Positions 54,896 to 60,839 of a DNA stretch of 64,000 nt are shown piece by piece; position 1 is the first letter of the stretch; every line of letters begins with the position of its first letter. The stretch lies in contig NZ_BAFQ01000147.1 of assembly GCF_000308375.1 (NCBI RefSeq), forward strand, positions 24,163-88,162, read 5' to 3'. This DNA comes from Nocardia aobensis NBRC 100429 (lineage in GTDB: Bacteria > Actinomycetota > Actinomycetes > Mycobacteriales > Mycobacteriaceae). A program made the position numbers and the translations under genes. Under the pieces are notes generated by a model, which saw nothing but the letters and a program-made list of their open reading frames with translations, did not search any database and was not told where the DNA came from.

Positions 54896-56158
54896 TCATG
54901 CCGCAGCCGCGACCCGGGCCACGCGATCGGCACGATCGGGCCCGTACCCGGTCAGCACCACGGGCGCGCCCAGCCGGCGTTCCAGGAATTCCGGAACATC
55001 CGCCGGCAGCGGTACGAGATCCGGGGTGCTGTGCGCGACGAGGCCGGTCAACCACCGCTGATGGTTCAGATCCCGCCAGGAACCACAATCGAGCCGGTCC
55101 CGATATCCGTCCGGGGCGAAATACCCTGCGGCGGTGCGCATATCGTCGCGAGCCGCCACGAGATCCAGATGGTTGACGGCGAGCGCGTCGATTCCCCCAC
55201 ACGCCTCCACGGCATAGCGCAGCAGGATCGGATCCAGATGCCCGACGCGGAAGACGCCCTGATACGGGCCGGTGGCGTTGTGCGGCTCCGGGATCGACAA
55301 TGCCGCATCCTCGGTCGGAAAGGGGCCCGCGCCGTGGCGAGTCTGGTACGCGCGTGTCACTCCGAGGACCGTGCCCGGTTCCCCGATCCGCGCCAGCATG
55401 GCGCGGGCATGGCGGGGCTCCACCGTCGACCAGGTGGTGTAGGGATGCAGACCCCGCCATTCGTCGAGCAGCACGCCCTGGGCGCCCTCGAAGATCAGCC
55501 GGCCCGCGGCGGCGAATACCGCGAGTTGTTCACCCGGCACCAGCGCCACCGACCGCGCGAATTCCGTATAGGCGTCGACCAGGGCGTCGATCGGTTCGTA
55601 GCCGTGGCGCCCACTCGCCAGCAGCGGTGCGAAGTGCCGCTCCAGCGCGATCAGTTTGCGGCGCAGGACATCTGGAGTGCGACAGTCCCGGACCAGGGGC
55701 GCATCGTGCTCGAGGGCGTAGCGCACGGTCTCCCCGATGCCCATCCCGCAGGAACCGTGCCGGGCGGCACCCCGCGCATCCTCCCGGCAGCGGTTGGCGG
55801 CTCCGTGGATCGGAGTGGTCAGCAGCGCCCGCTCGTCGACGAAGATCGAGCCCAGCGGATCGGCGACGCCCAGTGCGGTCAGCGCTTCGGCCTCGGCGGC
55901 CAGGGCGATCGGATCCACGAGCACGTGCCGCGACAGAACTGTCGGCACGCCCGACAGCGTGCCCGATCCGAACTGCCGGAAGGTGTGTCGCCGGCCGTCG
56001 GCGATCACGGTGTGCGCGGCCTGCGCGCCGCCGTTGAAGCGCACGACGGCTGCGACGTCCAAGCCGGCCTGTGGCGAGCACAGCCAATCCACGGTGGCGC
56101 CTTTCCCGGCGTCGCCGAATCCCAGATCGACCACGATCACATGCCGGTCGCCGAACAT
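54896..56158 (-). CDS. Divergent adenylosuccinate synthetase (PurA) paralogue
   Basis: A 420-residue member of the PurA fold, starting at ATG 56156-56158 with GAAGGG upstream, 36 nt after the VWA gene. Recognisable elements: an N-terminal P-loop-like GFGDAGKGATVD (canonical WGDEGKGKxxD), with the catalytic Asp and Lys kept; GGAQAAHT (canonical GGNNAGHT), catalytic His kept; FEGAQGVLLD (canonical VEGAQGTLLD); TRHGAGPFPTE, very close to canonical; and a C-terminal YGPDR (canonical GPDR). The IMP region reads GSCGMGIGETV rather than GTTGRGIGP. The region expected to hold the aspartate-binding TTTGRRR-type loop reads NATGPYQGVFRVGHLD, without the Arg cluster. GTP-dependent ligase chemistry is plausible, but the second substrate may not be aspartate. 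It is unlikely to be the housekeeping PurA. Confidence 0.85.
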   Translation of the reverse strand: MFGDRHVIVVDLGFGDAGKGATVDWLCSPQAGLDVAAVVRFNGGAQAAHTVIADGRRHTFRQFGSGTLSGVPTVLSRHVLVDPIALAAEAEALTALGVADPLGSIFVDERALLTTPIHGAANRCREDARGAARHGSCGMGIGETVRYALEHDAPLVRDCRTPDVLRRKLIALERHFAPLLASGRHGYEPIDALVDAYTEFARSVALVPGEQLAVFAAAGRLIFEGAQGVLLDEWRGLHPYTTWSTVEPRHARAMLARIGEPGTVLGVTRAYQTRHGAGPFPTEDAALSIPEPHNATGPYQGVFRVGHLDPILLRYAVEACGGIDALAVNHLDLVAARDDMRTAAGYFAPDGYRDRLDCGSWRDLNHQRWLTGLVAHSTPDLVPLPADVPEFLERRLGAPVVLTGYGPDRADRVARVAAAA

Positions 56159-56194
56159 GGTTATTTCCCTTCGCTTTTCGGATCGAATTCGCGG

Positions 56195-57178
56195 TCAGAA
56201 CCGGACGTCGTCGGCGCCCGGGGTCGCCGCCGGCAGCGCGCCCGCGGTGCGATGACCGACGGGAGTACCGATCGGGGCCAGTGCCTTACCGACGACGACG
56301 GCGGCGTCGGCGGACCCGATATCGCGCAGATCGGCCAGCCCGGCACCCAGATCCACGCGGTCCTCGCCGATGCCGATCGTCAGGGCGATGAGTCCGCACA
56401 CCGCCGCCGGATCGTCCAGGCGCAGGACCCGCTCCCCGAGCACTCCCCGCCAGTGCTCGAGGATTTCCGGATCGGTGTAGTAGTGGGATTGATTCGGCAG
56501 GATGTAATACACATGCCACCGATCGGCCAGCTCGCGGTAGATCGAGGGAACCGAAATGTCCTGGGGCACATCGTCGCCGATCACCCGACGCACGTGCCCG
56601 GCGGCGAGGCGCGGCTTGTTCAGCTCGTCGCCCACGATGAACAGATACCCCTTGCGTCCGCGCTTGTCCCACGCATCGGTCGCCGTGTGCCGCGCCATGA
56701 AATACGCTGCCAGCTCGTAACTTTCGGATTTCTGTCCGCCTCCGCCGCCTTCGAGCAGAATCAGCCGCAACTGTTCGTCCATCCGATTGTCGGATTCGAA
56801 CTGCCCGATCTGCAGCGGCACCCGATCACAGTCGGCATCGCCGATCCCGCCGAACAGAATCTGCGGATCCTCGGCGTACCCCTTGCGCTGCAGCAGTCCG
56901 TGCAGGGTAGTCAGTTTCTCCTGCATGATGCGCGGGACCCGCCCCATCGACCCGGTGACGTCGAACAGCACCGCGATCGGCAGCGAGGCCCCGTGCTCGG
57001 CGGAGTCGCGCGACTCACGCGCTCCGACGCCGAAGGGGTCGAGCAGCGGATGGGCGACCCATTTCGTATAGGGCTTGGCCCGCATGTCGGCGGTGTAGCC
57101 GAAGTCGTCGAGTCCGCGGGCGGCGCGGAAGGTGCGGGCGGCGTCGTAGGCGCTGTCGTCCCACTGTCCGTATCCCAT
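56195..57178 (-). CDS. VWA domain-containing protein
   Basis: A 327-residue protein, second gene of the operon. ATG 57176-57178 is chosen; it lies 5 nt after the upstream TGA and has AAAGGA about 11 nt before it. The first ~55 residues are aromatic and charged (MGYGQWDDSAYDAARTF). The von Willebrand factor A domain runs from about 65 to 270, with the MIDAS motif DVTGSMG (DxTxS form) near residue 73 and a VGDE acidic turn near 190. A Gly-rich loop (LLEGGGGGQ) sits near 145. No signal peptide or membrane span is seen, so it should be cytoplasmic. Such VWA proteins often act as scaffolds with chaperones or ATPases. Its upstream partner has a J-domain, which fits a chaperone-linked assembly. The partner is not known. 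Confidence 0.88.
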   Translation of the reverse strand: MGYGQWDDSAYDAARTFRAARGLDDFGYTADMRAKPYTKWVAHPLLDPFGVGARESRDSAEHGASLPIAVLFDVTGSMGRVPRIMQEKLTTLHGLLQRKGYAEDPQILFGGIGDADCDRVPLQIGQFESDNRMDEQLRLILLEGGGGGQKSESYELAAYFMARHTATDAWDKRGRKGYLFIVGDELNKPRLAAGHVRRVIGDDVPQDISVPSIYRELADRWHVYYILPNQSHYYTDPEILEHWRGVLGERVLRLDDPAAVCGLIALTIGIGEDRVDLGAGLADLRDIGSADAAVVVGKALAPIGTPVGHRTAGALPAATPGADDVRF

Positions 57179-57183
57179 GGTGA

Positions 57184-58200
57184 TCACTGTCCTTTCGGTA
57201 GTTCGAACGGCCGGAAGCGGCGGGCGCCGTACAGCCGGTCGAGCAGGTCGTCGAATTCGTCGAGCAGGGTGCGGGCGTCGGGCCGCAGCCTCGGTGCCGA
57301 TTGCAGGCATCCCTCGGCGAAGGCGCGCATCGGCGCGGGCGCGCGGGCGCCGAGCATGGTGAGCAGCAGCCGGTGGGCCAGATACACATCGGTGCGCGGG
57401 CAGACCCCGGTGCCGATTTCGGGCGGATAGTCGATCGAGGCCGGCGTGGCCGCGGGCACGCGCCCGGGCCGGGTAGCGAACGACCAGCCGACCAGCACCA
57501 CCCCGTGCAGCCGCGGATGGATGAGCACGTTCTCCGCGGAGACGGCGGTGTGCACCCACTGCGCGGTCGCGGCGCCGGCCAGGCAGCGCAGCAGCCGCCG
57601 GTGCATCCAGGCGTAGTCGCGCGGGTCGAGCCCGCGCGGAAAGGCGGCGCGGACCTGGGCCAGTGTCACGAACCCGTCGGTCAGCGCGTCGAGCACATTG
57701 ATCGCGCGAACCTCGCCGGAGTCGATATCGGTGTGGTCGACGGAGTCGATCAGGCGCGGAAAGTACGGCGCCAGCCACTCGTGCTCCCCGGTGAGCGCGG
57801 CGATATCCGTCAGCGCGTTCCGCTCGTTCGCCAGCAGCGAATTCGCGGCCGGGCGCCGTGCGATCTTCACCACTGCCGCCGAATCGGTGCGGTACACGTC
57901 CGCGACGGAACCGCGGGCATGCACCGCACCGAGGCGATATCGCCCCCGCCCGCCACACACCTCGACGGCCTGCCCGGCCGCGAGCCAGCTCCGGTACAGC
58001 TCGCCGAGGCGAACGAAAACCGTGGTGGCCTGGTCGGCCTCGGCGGCGGGCACCCGATCCGGATGCAGCGCGGCGGCCAGCCGCAGATACGTCCGATGCG
58101 CGGTGCGGCGAGCGGCGGAATCCGTTGTCGCCGCGCCGAACAGATCTTCCGGGCGTCGCACCTCCCGGATGGCCGACACGGCCTCTCGCGTTGTCGTCAT
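57184..58200 (-). CDS. J-domain and degenerate protein-kinase fusion protein
   Basis: A 338-residue protein, first gene of the operon. Residues about 15-75 resemble a J-domain, with the HPD motif present (LAAALHPDRVP) between helices. Residues about 85-320 follow a Ser/Thr-kinase fold. A Lys in VVKIAR matches the ATP-anchoring Lys, and Asn is present in SAENVLI. The catalytic HRD position reads HTAVSAEN, and the DFG position reads LVGWSF, so both key Asp residues are lost. It is best described as a pseudokinase that may bind nucleotide or a partner without transferring phosphate. The ATG at 58198-58200 lies directly next to a -10-like TAGACT, suggesting a leaderless mRNA. With the VWA, PurA-like and NrtR-like genes it forms an operon with gaps of 5, 36 and 9 nt. 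Confidence 0.82.
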   Translation of the reverse strand: MTTTREAVSAIREVRRPEDLFGAATTDSAARRTAHRTYLRLAAALHPDRVPAAEADQATTVFVRLGELYRSWLAAGQAVEVCGGRGRYRLGAVHARGSVADVYRTDSAAVVKIARRPAANSLLANERNALTDIAALTGEHEWLAPYFPRLIDSVDHTDIDSGEVRAINVLDALTDGFVTLAQVRAAFPRGLDPRDYAWMHRRLLRCLAGAATAQWVHTAVSAENVLIHPRLHGVVLVGWSFATRPGRVPAATPASIDYPPEIGTGVCPRTDVYLAHRLLLTMLGARAPAPMRAFAEGCLQSAPRLRPDARTLLDEFDDLLDRLYGARRFRPFELPKGQ

Positions 58201-58201
58201 A

Positions 58202-58224
58202 GTTTTAGTCTAAATGACTAAAAC
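58202..58224. promoter_or_regulatory. Perfect palindromic operator overlapping the J/kinase operon promoter
   Basis: A perfect inverted repeat: GTTTTAGTC, 5-nt spacer, GACTAAAAC, beginning 2 nt upstream of the operon's ATG. On the minus strand it contains TAGACT (58207-58212), exactly 7-12 nt before the ATG, as expected for the -10 box of a leaderless transcript. A protein bound here would block transcription. The NrtR-like product of the last gene is the natural candidate. Confidence 0.8.
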
Positions 58225-58249
58225 ATGTGGCGCCAGACCTCCGGGACCA

Positions 58250-58272
58250 CTTTTAGTCGAAACCACCAAAAC
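58250..58272. promoter_or_regulatory. Second, imperfect copy of the palindromic operator
   Basis: CTTTTAGTC, 5-nt spacer, CACCAAAAC: three mismatches to the perfect site, with the same spacer length. Its centre is 48 bp from the perfect copy. It lies upstream of the predicted -35 region of the operon, suggesting cooperative binding or looping. Confidence 0.6.
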
Positions 58273-58442
58273 GTGGGACGGCGGCCGCTCGACCACCACG
58301 GATGAGCCGTTTCTCATGCACTCGGGCGCACCGACGATCGCCTGGACCGGCCCCACTGTGACCGATGACACGTCTCGGTCCGGGGGTGGAGTTCACGCAA
58401 TTCACATGGCACGCGGCACGGTGGGTCAGCCATGATGGGGGT

Positions 58443-59786
58443 GTGTCTGAGATTGTGCGCCGTAGCTCATCCCGCAACGCCAAGTTGGCGAAGATTCCAC
58501 TCGGTATCGCGGGACGGGCCGCTGTGGGGTTCGGCCGCAAACTCGCCGGCGGCGACAAGGGCGAGATCAATGCCGAGTTGAATCAGAAGGCCGCCGAGCA
58601 GATCTTCTCCGTTCTCGGCGAGCTCAAGGGCGGCGCAATGAAATTCGGGCAGGCGCTGTCGGTGATGGAGGCCGCCGTACCCGAGGAGTTCGGCGAGCAT
58701 TATCGCGAGGCGCTGACCAAACTGCAGGCCGCGGCACCGCCGCTGCCGGCCGCCGCGGTGCACCGCGTGCTGGATCAACAGCTCGGCACGGCGTGGCGCA
58801 AGCGCTTCCGCTCCTTCGACGACGCCCCCACCGCCTCGGCCAGTATCGGACAGGTGCACAAGGCCGAATGGTCCGACGGCCGCACGGTGGCGGTGAAGGT
58901 CCAGTACCCCGGCGCCGACGAGGCGCTGCGCGCGGACCTCAAGACCCTCAACCGGATGGCCGGCATGATCGGCGCCGTCGTTCCCGGCGCCGACGTCAAA
59001 CCCATCCTCGCCGAGATCACCGAACGCACCGAGGAAGAGCTCGACTACCGCACCGAGGCCGCCAACCAGCGCCGTTTCGCCAAGGCCTTCGACGGCCACC
59101 CGCGGTTCCTGGTGCCGAAGGTGGTGGCCGGGGCGCCGAAGGTGATCGTCACCGAATGGCTCGATGGCACCGCGGTGTCCAAGATCATCAAACGAGGCCA
59201 GGAGGATCCGGCGGGCACGGTCGAGCTGCGCAACCGCGTGGCAACGCTGATGGGTGAATTCCACTTCTCCTCCCCCGCCCTGGCCGGACTGCTGCACGCC
59301 GACCCGCATCCCGGCAATTTCATGATGCTCGACGACGGCCGGTTGGCGGTGCTGGATTTCGGCGCCTGCGCGCCGCTGCCCGACGGGTTCCCCCCGGTAC
59401 TCGGCCAGATGGTGGCGATGGCGGTCGAGGATCGGTTCGAGGAACTGACCGATCTGATGTACAGCAACGGCTGGGTGATTCCCGGCCGCACCGTCACGCA
59501 TGCGGAGATCGCCGACTATCTGCGCCCGTTCACCGATCCCATCCGCGAGGATTCGTTCCACTTCACCCGCAAGTGGATGCAGCGCGTGGCGGGCAAGGCC
59601 ACCGATGTGAGCCGCCCGGAGATGAAAACCGGTATGTCACTGCAACTTCCGGCCGAACACATCATGGTGTTCCGGGTGCTGATGGGTTCGATCGGCATCT
59701 GCGCCCAGCTCGACGCCGAGGTGCCGTTCATGAAGCTGATGCACGACTGGGTGCCCGGCTACGCCGAATACCGCAGCGCCAGTTGA
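58443..59786 (+). CDS. ABC1/UbiB-family atypical kinase (Rv3197-like)
   Basis: A 447-residue protein. GTG 58443-58445 is chosen because the resulting N-terminus (MSEIVRRSSSRNAKL) resembles that of Rv3197; an ATG 78 nt upstream adds unrelated sequence. Family motifs are all present: KxGQ (GGAMKFGQALSVMEAAVP, about residues 60-77), the Ala-rich loop ASASIGQVH, the anchoring Lys in VAVKVQYP, the catalytic segment LLHADPHPGNFMM, and LDFGA. These unusual kinases bind ATP and support lipid, quinone or cell-envelope functions; in mycobacteria the gene lies beside whiB7. It ends just before a strong bidirectional hairpin shared with the convergent whiB7. Confidence 0.93.
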   Translation: MSEIVRRSSSRNAKLAKIPLGIAGRAAVGFGRKLAGGDKGEINAELNQKAAEQIFSVLGELKGGAMKFGQALSVMEAAVPEEFGEHYREALTKLQAAAPPLPAAAVHRVLDQQLGTAWRKRFRSFDDAPTASASIGQVHKAEWSDGRTVAVKVQYPGADEALRADLKTLNRMAGMIGAVVPGADVKPILAEITERTEEELDYRTEAANQRRFAKAFDGHPRFLVPKVVAGAPKVIVTEWLDGTAVSKIIKRGQEDPAGTVELRNRVATLMGEFHFSSPALAGLLHADPHPGNFMMLDDGRLAVLDFGACAPLPDGFPPVLGQMVAMAVEDRFEELTDLMYSNGWVIPGRTVTHAEIADYLRPFTDPIREDSFHFTRKWMQRVAGKATDVSRPEMKTGMSLQLPAEHIMVFRVLMGSIGICAQLDAEVPFMKLMHDWVPGYAEYRSAS

Positions 59787-59818
59787 TCCTTCGCCCCGCC
59801 GGGCGCCGAATATGGGAC

Positions 59819-59850
59819 AAGCCCCGCATCCGACATCGGATGCGGGGCTT
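59819..59850. terminator. Bidirectional terminator between ABC1 and whiB7
   Basis: A perfect 14-bp inverted repeat (59819-59832 with 59837-59850, loop ACAT) in the convergent intergenic space. The stem ends in AA/TT rather than a long T-run. It probably terminates both genes. Confidence 0.8.
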
Positions 59851-59907
59851 GCTCGTGTTCCCAGAAGTGGCCGAGGCGGATCCGCGCTCGGCCCGAACCG
59901 GCGCCGA

Positions 59908-60219
59908 TCACGCCAGTGCGACCTTCCGCGGGCGGCCGCGCGGCCGCTTGCGGGCGATCACGACGCCCTGTTCGAAGATCTCGCCACCCCAGACGCCCCA
60001 GGGCTCACCGCGATCCAGGGCGGCAGCGAGGCAGCCCTTGCGGATCGGGCAGGAAGCGCACAGTGTCTTGGCCTCTTCCAGCTGGGTGGGGCTTTCGGCG
60101 AACCACAGGTCCGGGTCACCGACTCGGCAGGGCAGCGCGAGCGCGACACCGCGGGTGCGGGCCGGCCTCGAGGCCTGGGTCGATCGGCATGTCGCGCGAG
60201 TAACGGTCGCGGTGGACAC
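59908..60219 (-). CDS. whiB7: WhiB7, redox-sensitive transcriptional activator of antibiotic resistance
   Basis: A 103-residue WhiB-family protein. The GTG at 60217-60219 has AAGGAG 6 nt upstream. Four Cys ligands for the [4Fe-4S] cluster are present: LPC, CASC (two) and KGC. The G[VI]WGG turn (GVWGGE) follows. The C-terminal AT-hook RGRPRK identifies it as WhiB7 rather than another paralogue; WhiB7 uses it to bind A/T-rich DNA next to sigma-A -35 elements. Its position between ABC1 and uvrD2 matches mycobacteria. It should switch on intrinsic resistance genes when ribosome-targeting drugs or amino acid stress stall translation. A long leader with an ORF and an intrinsic terminator precedes it, so expression is likely controlled by attenuation as well as by autoactivation. 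Confidence 0.97.
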   Translation of the reverse strand: MSTATVTRATCRSTQASRPARTRGVALALPCRVGDPDLWFAESPTQLEEAKTLCASCPIRKGCLAAALDRGEPWGVWGGEIFEQGVVIARKRPRGRPRKVALA

Positions 60220-60292
60220 GTCTTGCTCCTTCAGCTCGTGCAGCGGTCGTTTCGTTGTCTTCCGCGAAACCGGTGCCGGTGGCTGGAGGCCG

Positions 60293-60337
60293 AAAAAGAA
60301 CTGTGGCCACGGTTTCGCTTCGGGCGATCCGTGGCCA
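60293..60337 (-). terminator. Intrinsic terminator/attenuator in the whiB7 leader
   Basis: On the minus strand a perfect 9-bp stem (60329-60337 pairs with 60304-60312, 16-nt loop) is followed by TTCTTTTT (60293-60300). It starts 20 nt after the stop of the leader ORF and ends about 74 nt before the whiB7 GTG. This placement fits premature termination that is relieved when ribosomes stall on the upstream ORF. Confidence 0.88.
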
Positions 60338-60357
60338 GGAGGCTGCGGTAGCTGGTG

Positions 60358-60687
60358 CTACCTGAACCGACTTCGATGTCGGCTACTGATCACGGTCGCT
60401 GGGTGTGCGTTGCGGAGGCGGACTGCCTGCAGATTCGCCGTCATACGATCGGCTTCCACTGCGAAGGCGTGGGCTGCGTCGGTGTGGAAACCGATGTGTG
60501 CCTGATGCCAACCCCACTCGGACTTGTCTGCGGCAATTGCATATGCGGGCGCTTGCGGTCGAGCACCGATAATGCTTGCGACAGACAGACCGGTCCCCTG
60601 CAAGGCGAGGACCCCCCGGGAGGCGGACACGACAGAAACCACCGGTGCCACAACGCTTCTCGAAGCGAGAGTCACGATGTTGTTCAT
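60358..60687 (-). CDS. Small leader ORF upstream of whiB7 (109 residues)
   Basis: The ATG at 60685-60687 has an excellent ribosome binding site (GGGAGG, about 8 nt upstream), stronger than most genes here. The product begins MNNIVTLASRSVVAPVV and is Ala/Val/Ser-rich with a hydrophobic first half and a basic, His-rich second half. No known domain is recognised. The TAG stop (60358-60360) lies 20 nt before the attenuator hairpin, and whiB7 starts 138 nt downstream. It lies wholly within the predicted whiB7 transcript. In mycobacteria and streptomycetes, whiB7 leaders contain translated upstream ORFs that control the attenuator, so this is probably the sensing ORF. Whether the peptide has its own function cannot be told. 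A longer in-frame start would lie inside the promoter and is rejected. Confidence 0.75.
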   Translation of the reverse strand: MNNIVTLASRSVVAPVVSVVSASRGVLALQGTGLSVASIIGARPQAPAYAIAADKSEWGWHQAHIGFHTDAAHAFAVEADRMTANLQAVRLRNAHPATVISSRHRSRFR

Positions 60688-60763
60688 TTTGTCTACCTCC
60701 CTCCTACTCGTTATCCGACTGATCACTGTGCGCACCGGAATGCCCTCCCAGCGCGTGATCACC

Positions 60764-60804
60764 ACCCTACGGGTGCGATACACAACCGCACAACCTATTT
60801 TTCA
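60764..60804 (-). promoter_or_regulatory. whiB7 promoter with WhiB7-type A/T-rich element
   Basis: Minus-strand -35 TTGTGC (60788-60793) and -10 TAGGGT (60764-60769) are separated by 18 nt. GTGAAAAATA (60795-60804) lies just upstream of the -35. An A/T-rich element next to the -35 is the known signature of WhiB7-activated promoters and supports autoregulation. Predicted transcription start is near 60757, giving a leader of about 540 nt. Confidence 0.75.
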
Positions 60805-60839
60805 CCTGCGGTTTTGTCATTCGCGGCACGCCCGCCGGA

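Noticed and set aside
53285..57430. 1381-codon plus-strand open frame
   Set aside because: It overlaps six well-supported genes on both strands and has the low-complexity Arg/Gly/His composition of a shadow frame.
60688..60783. Longer start for the whiB7 leader ORF
   Set aside because: The upstream start lies inside the predicted -10/-35 region and lacks a ribosome binding site; ATG 60685-60687 has an excellent one.
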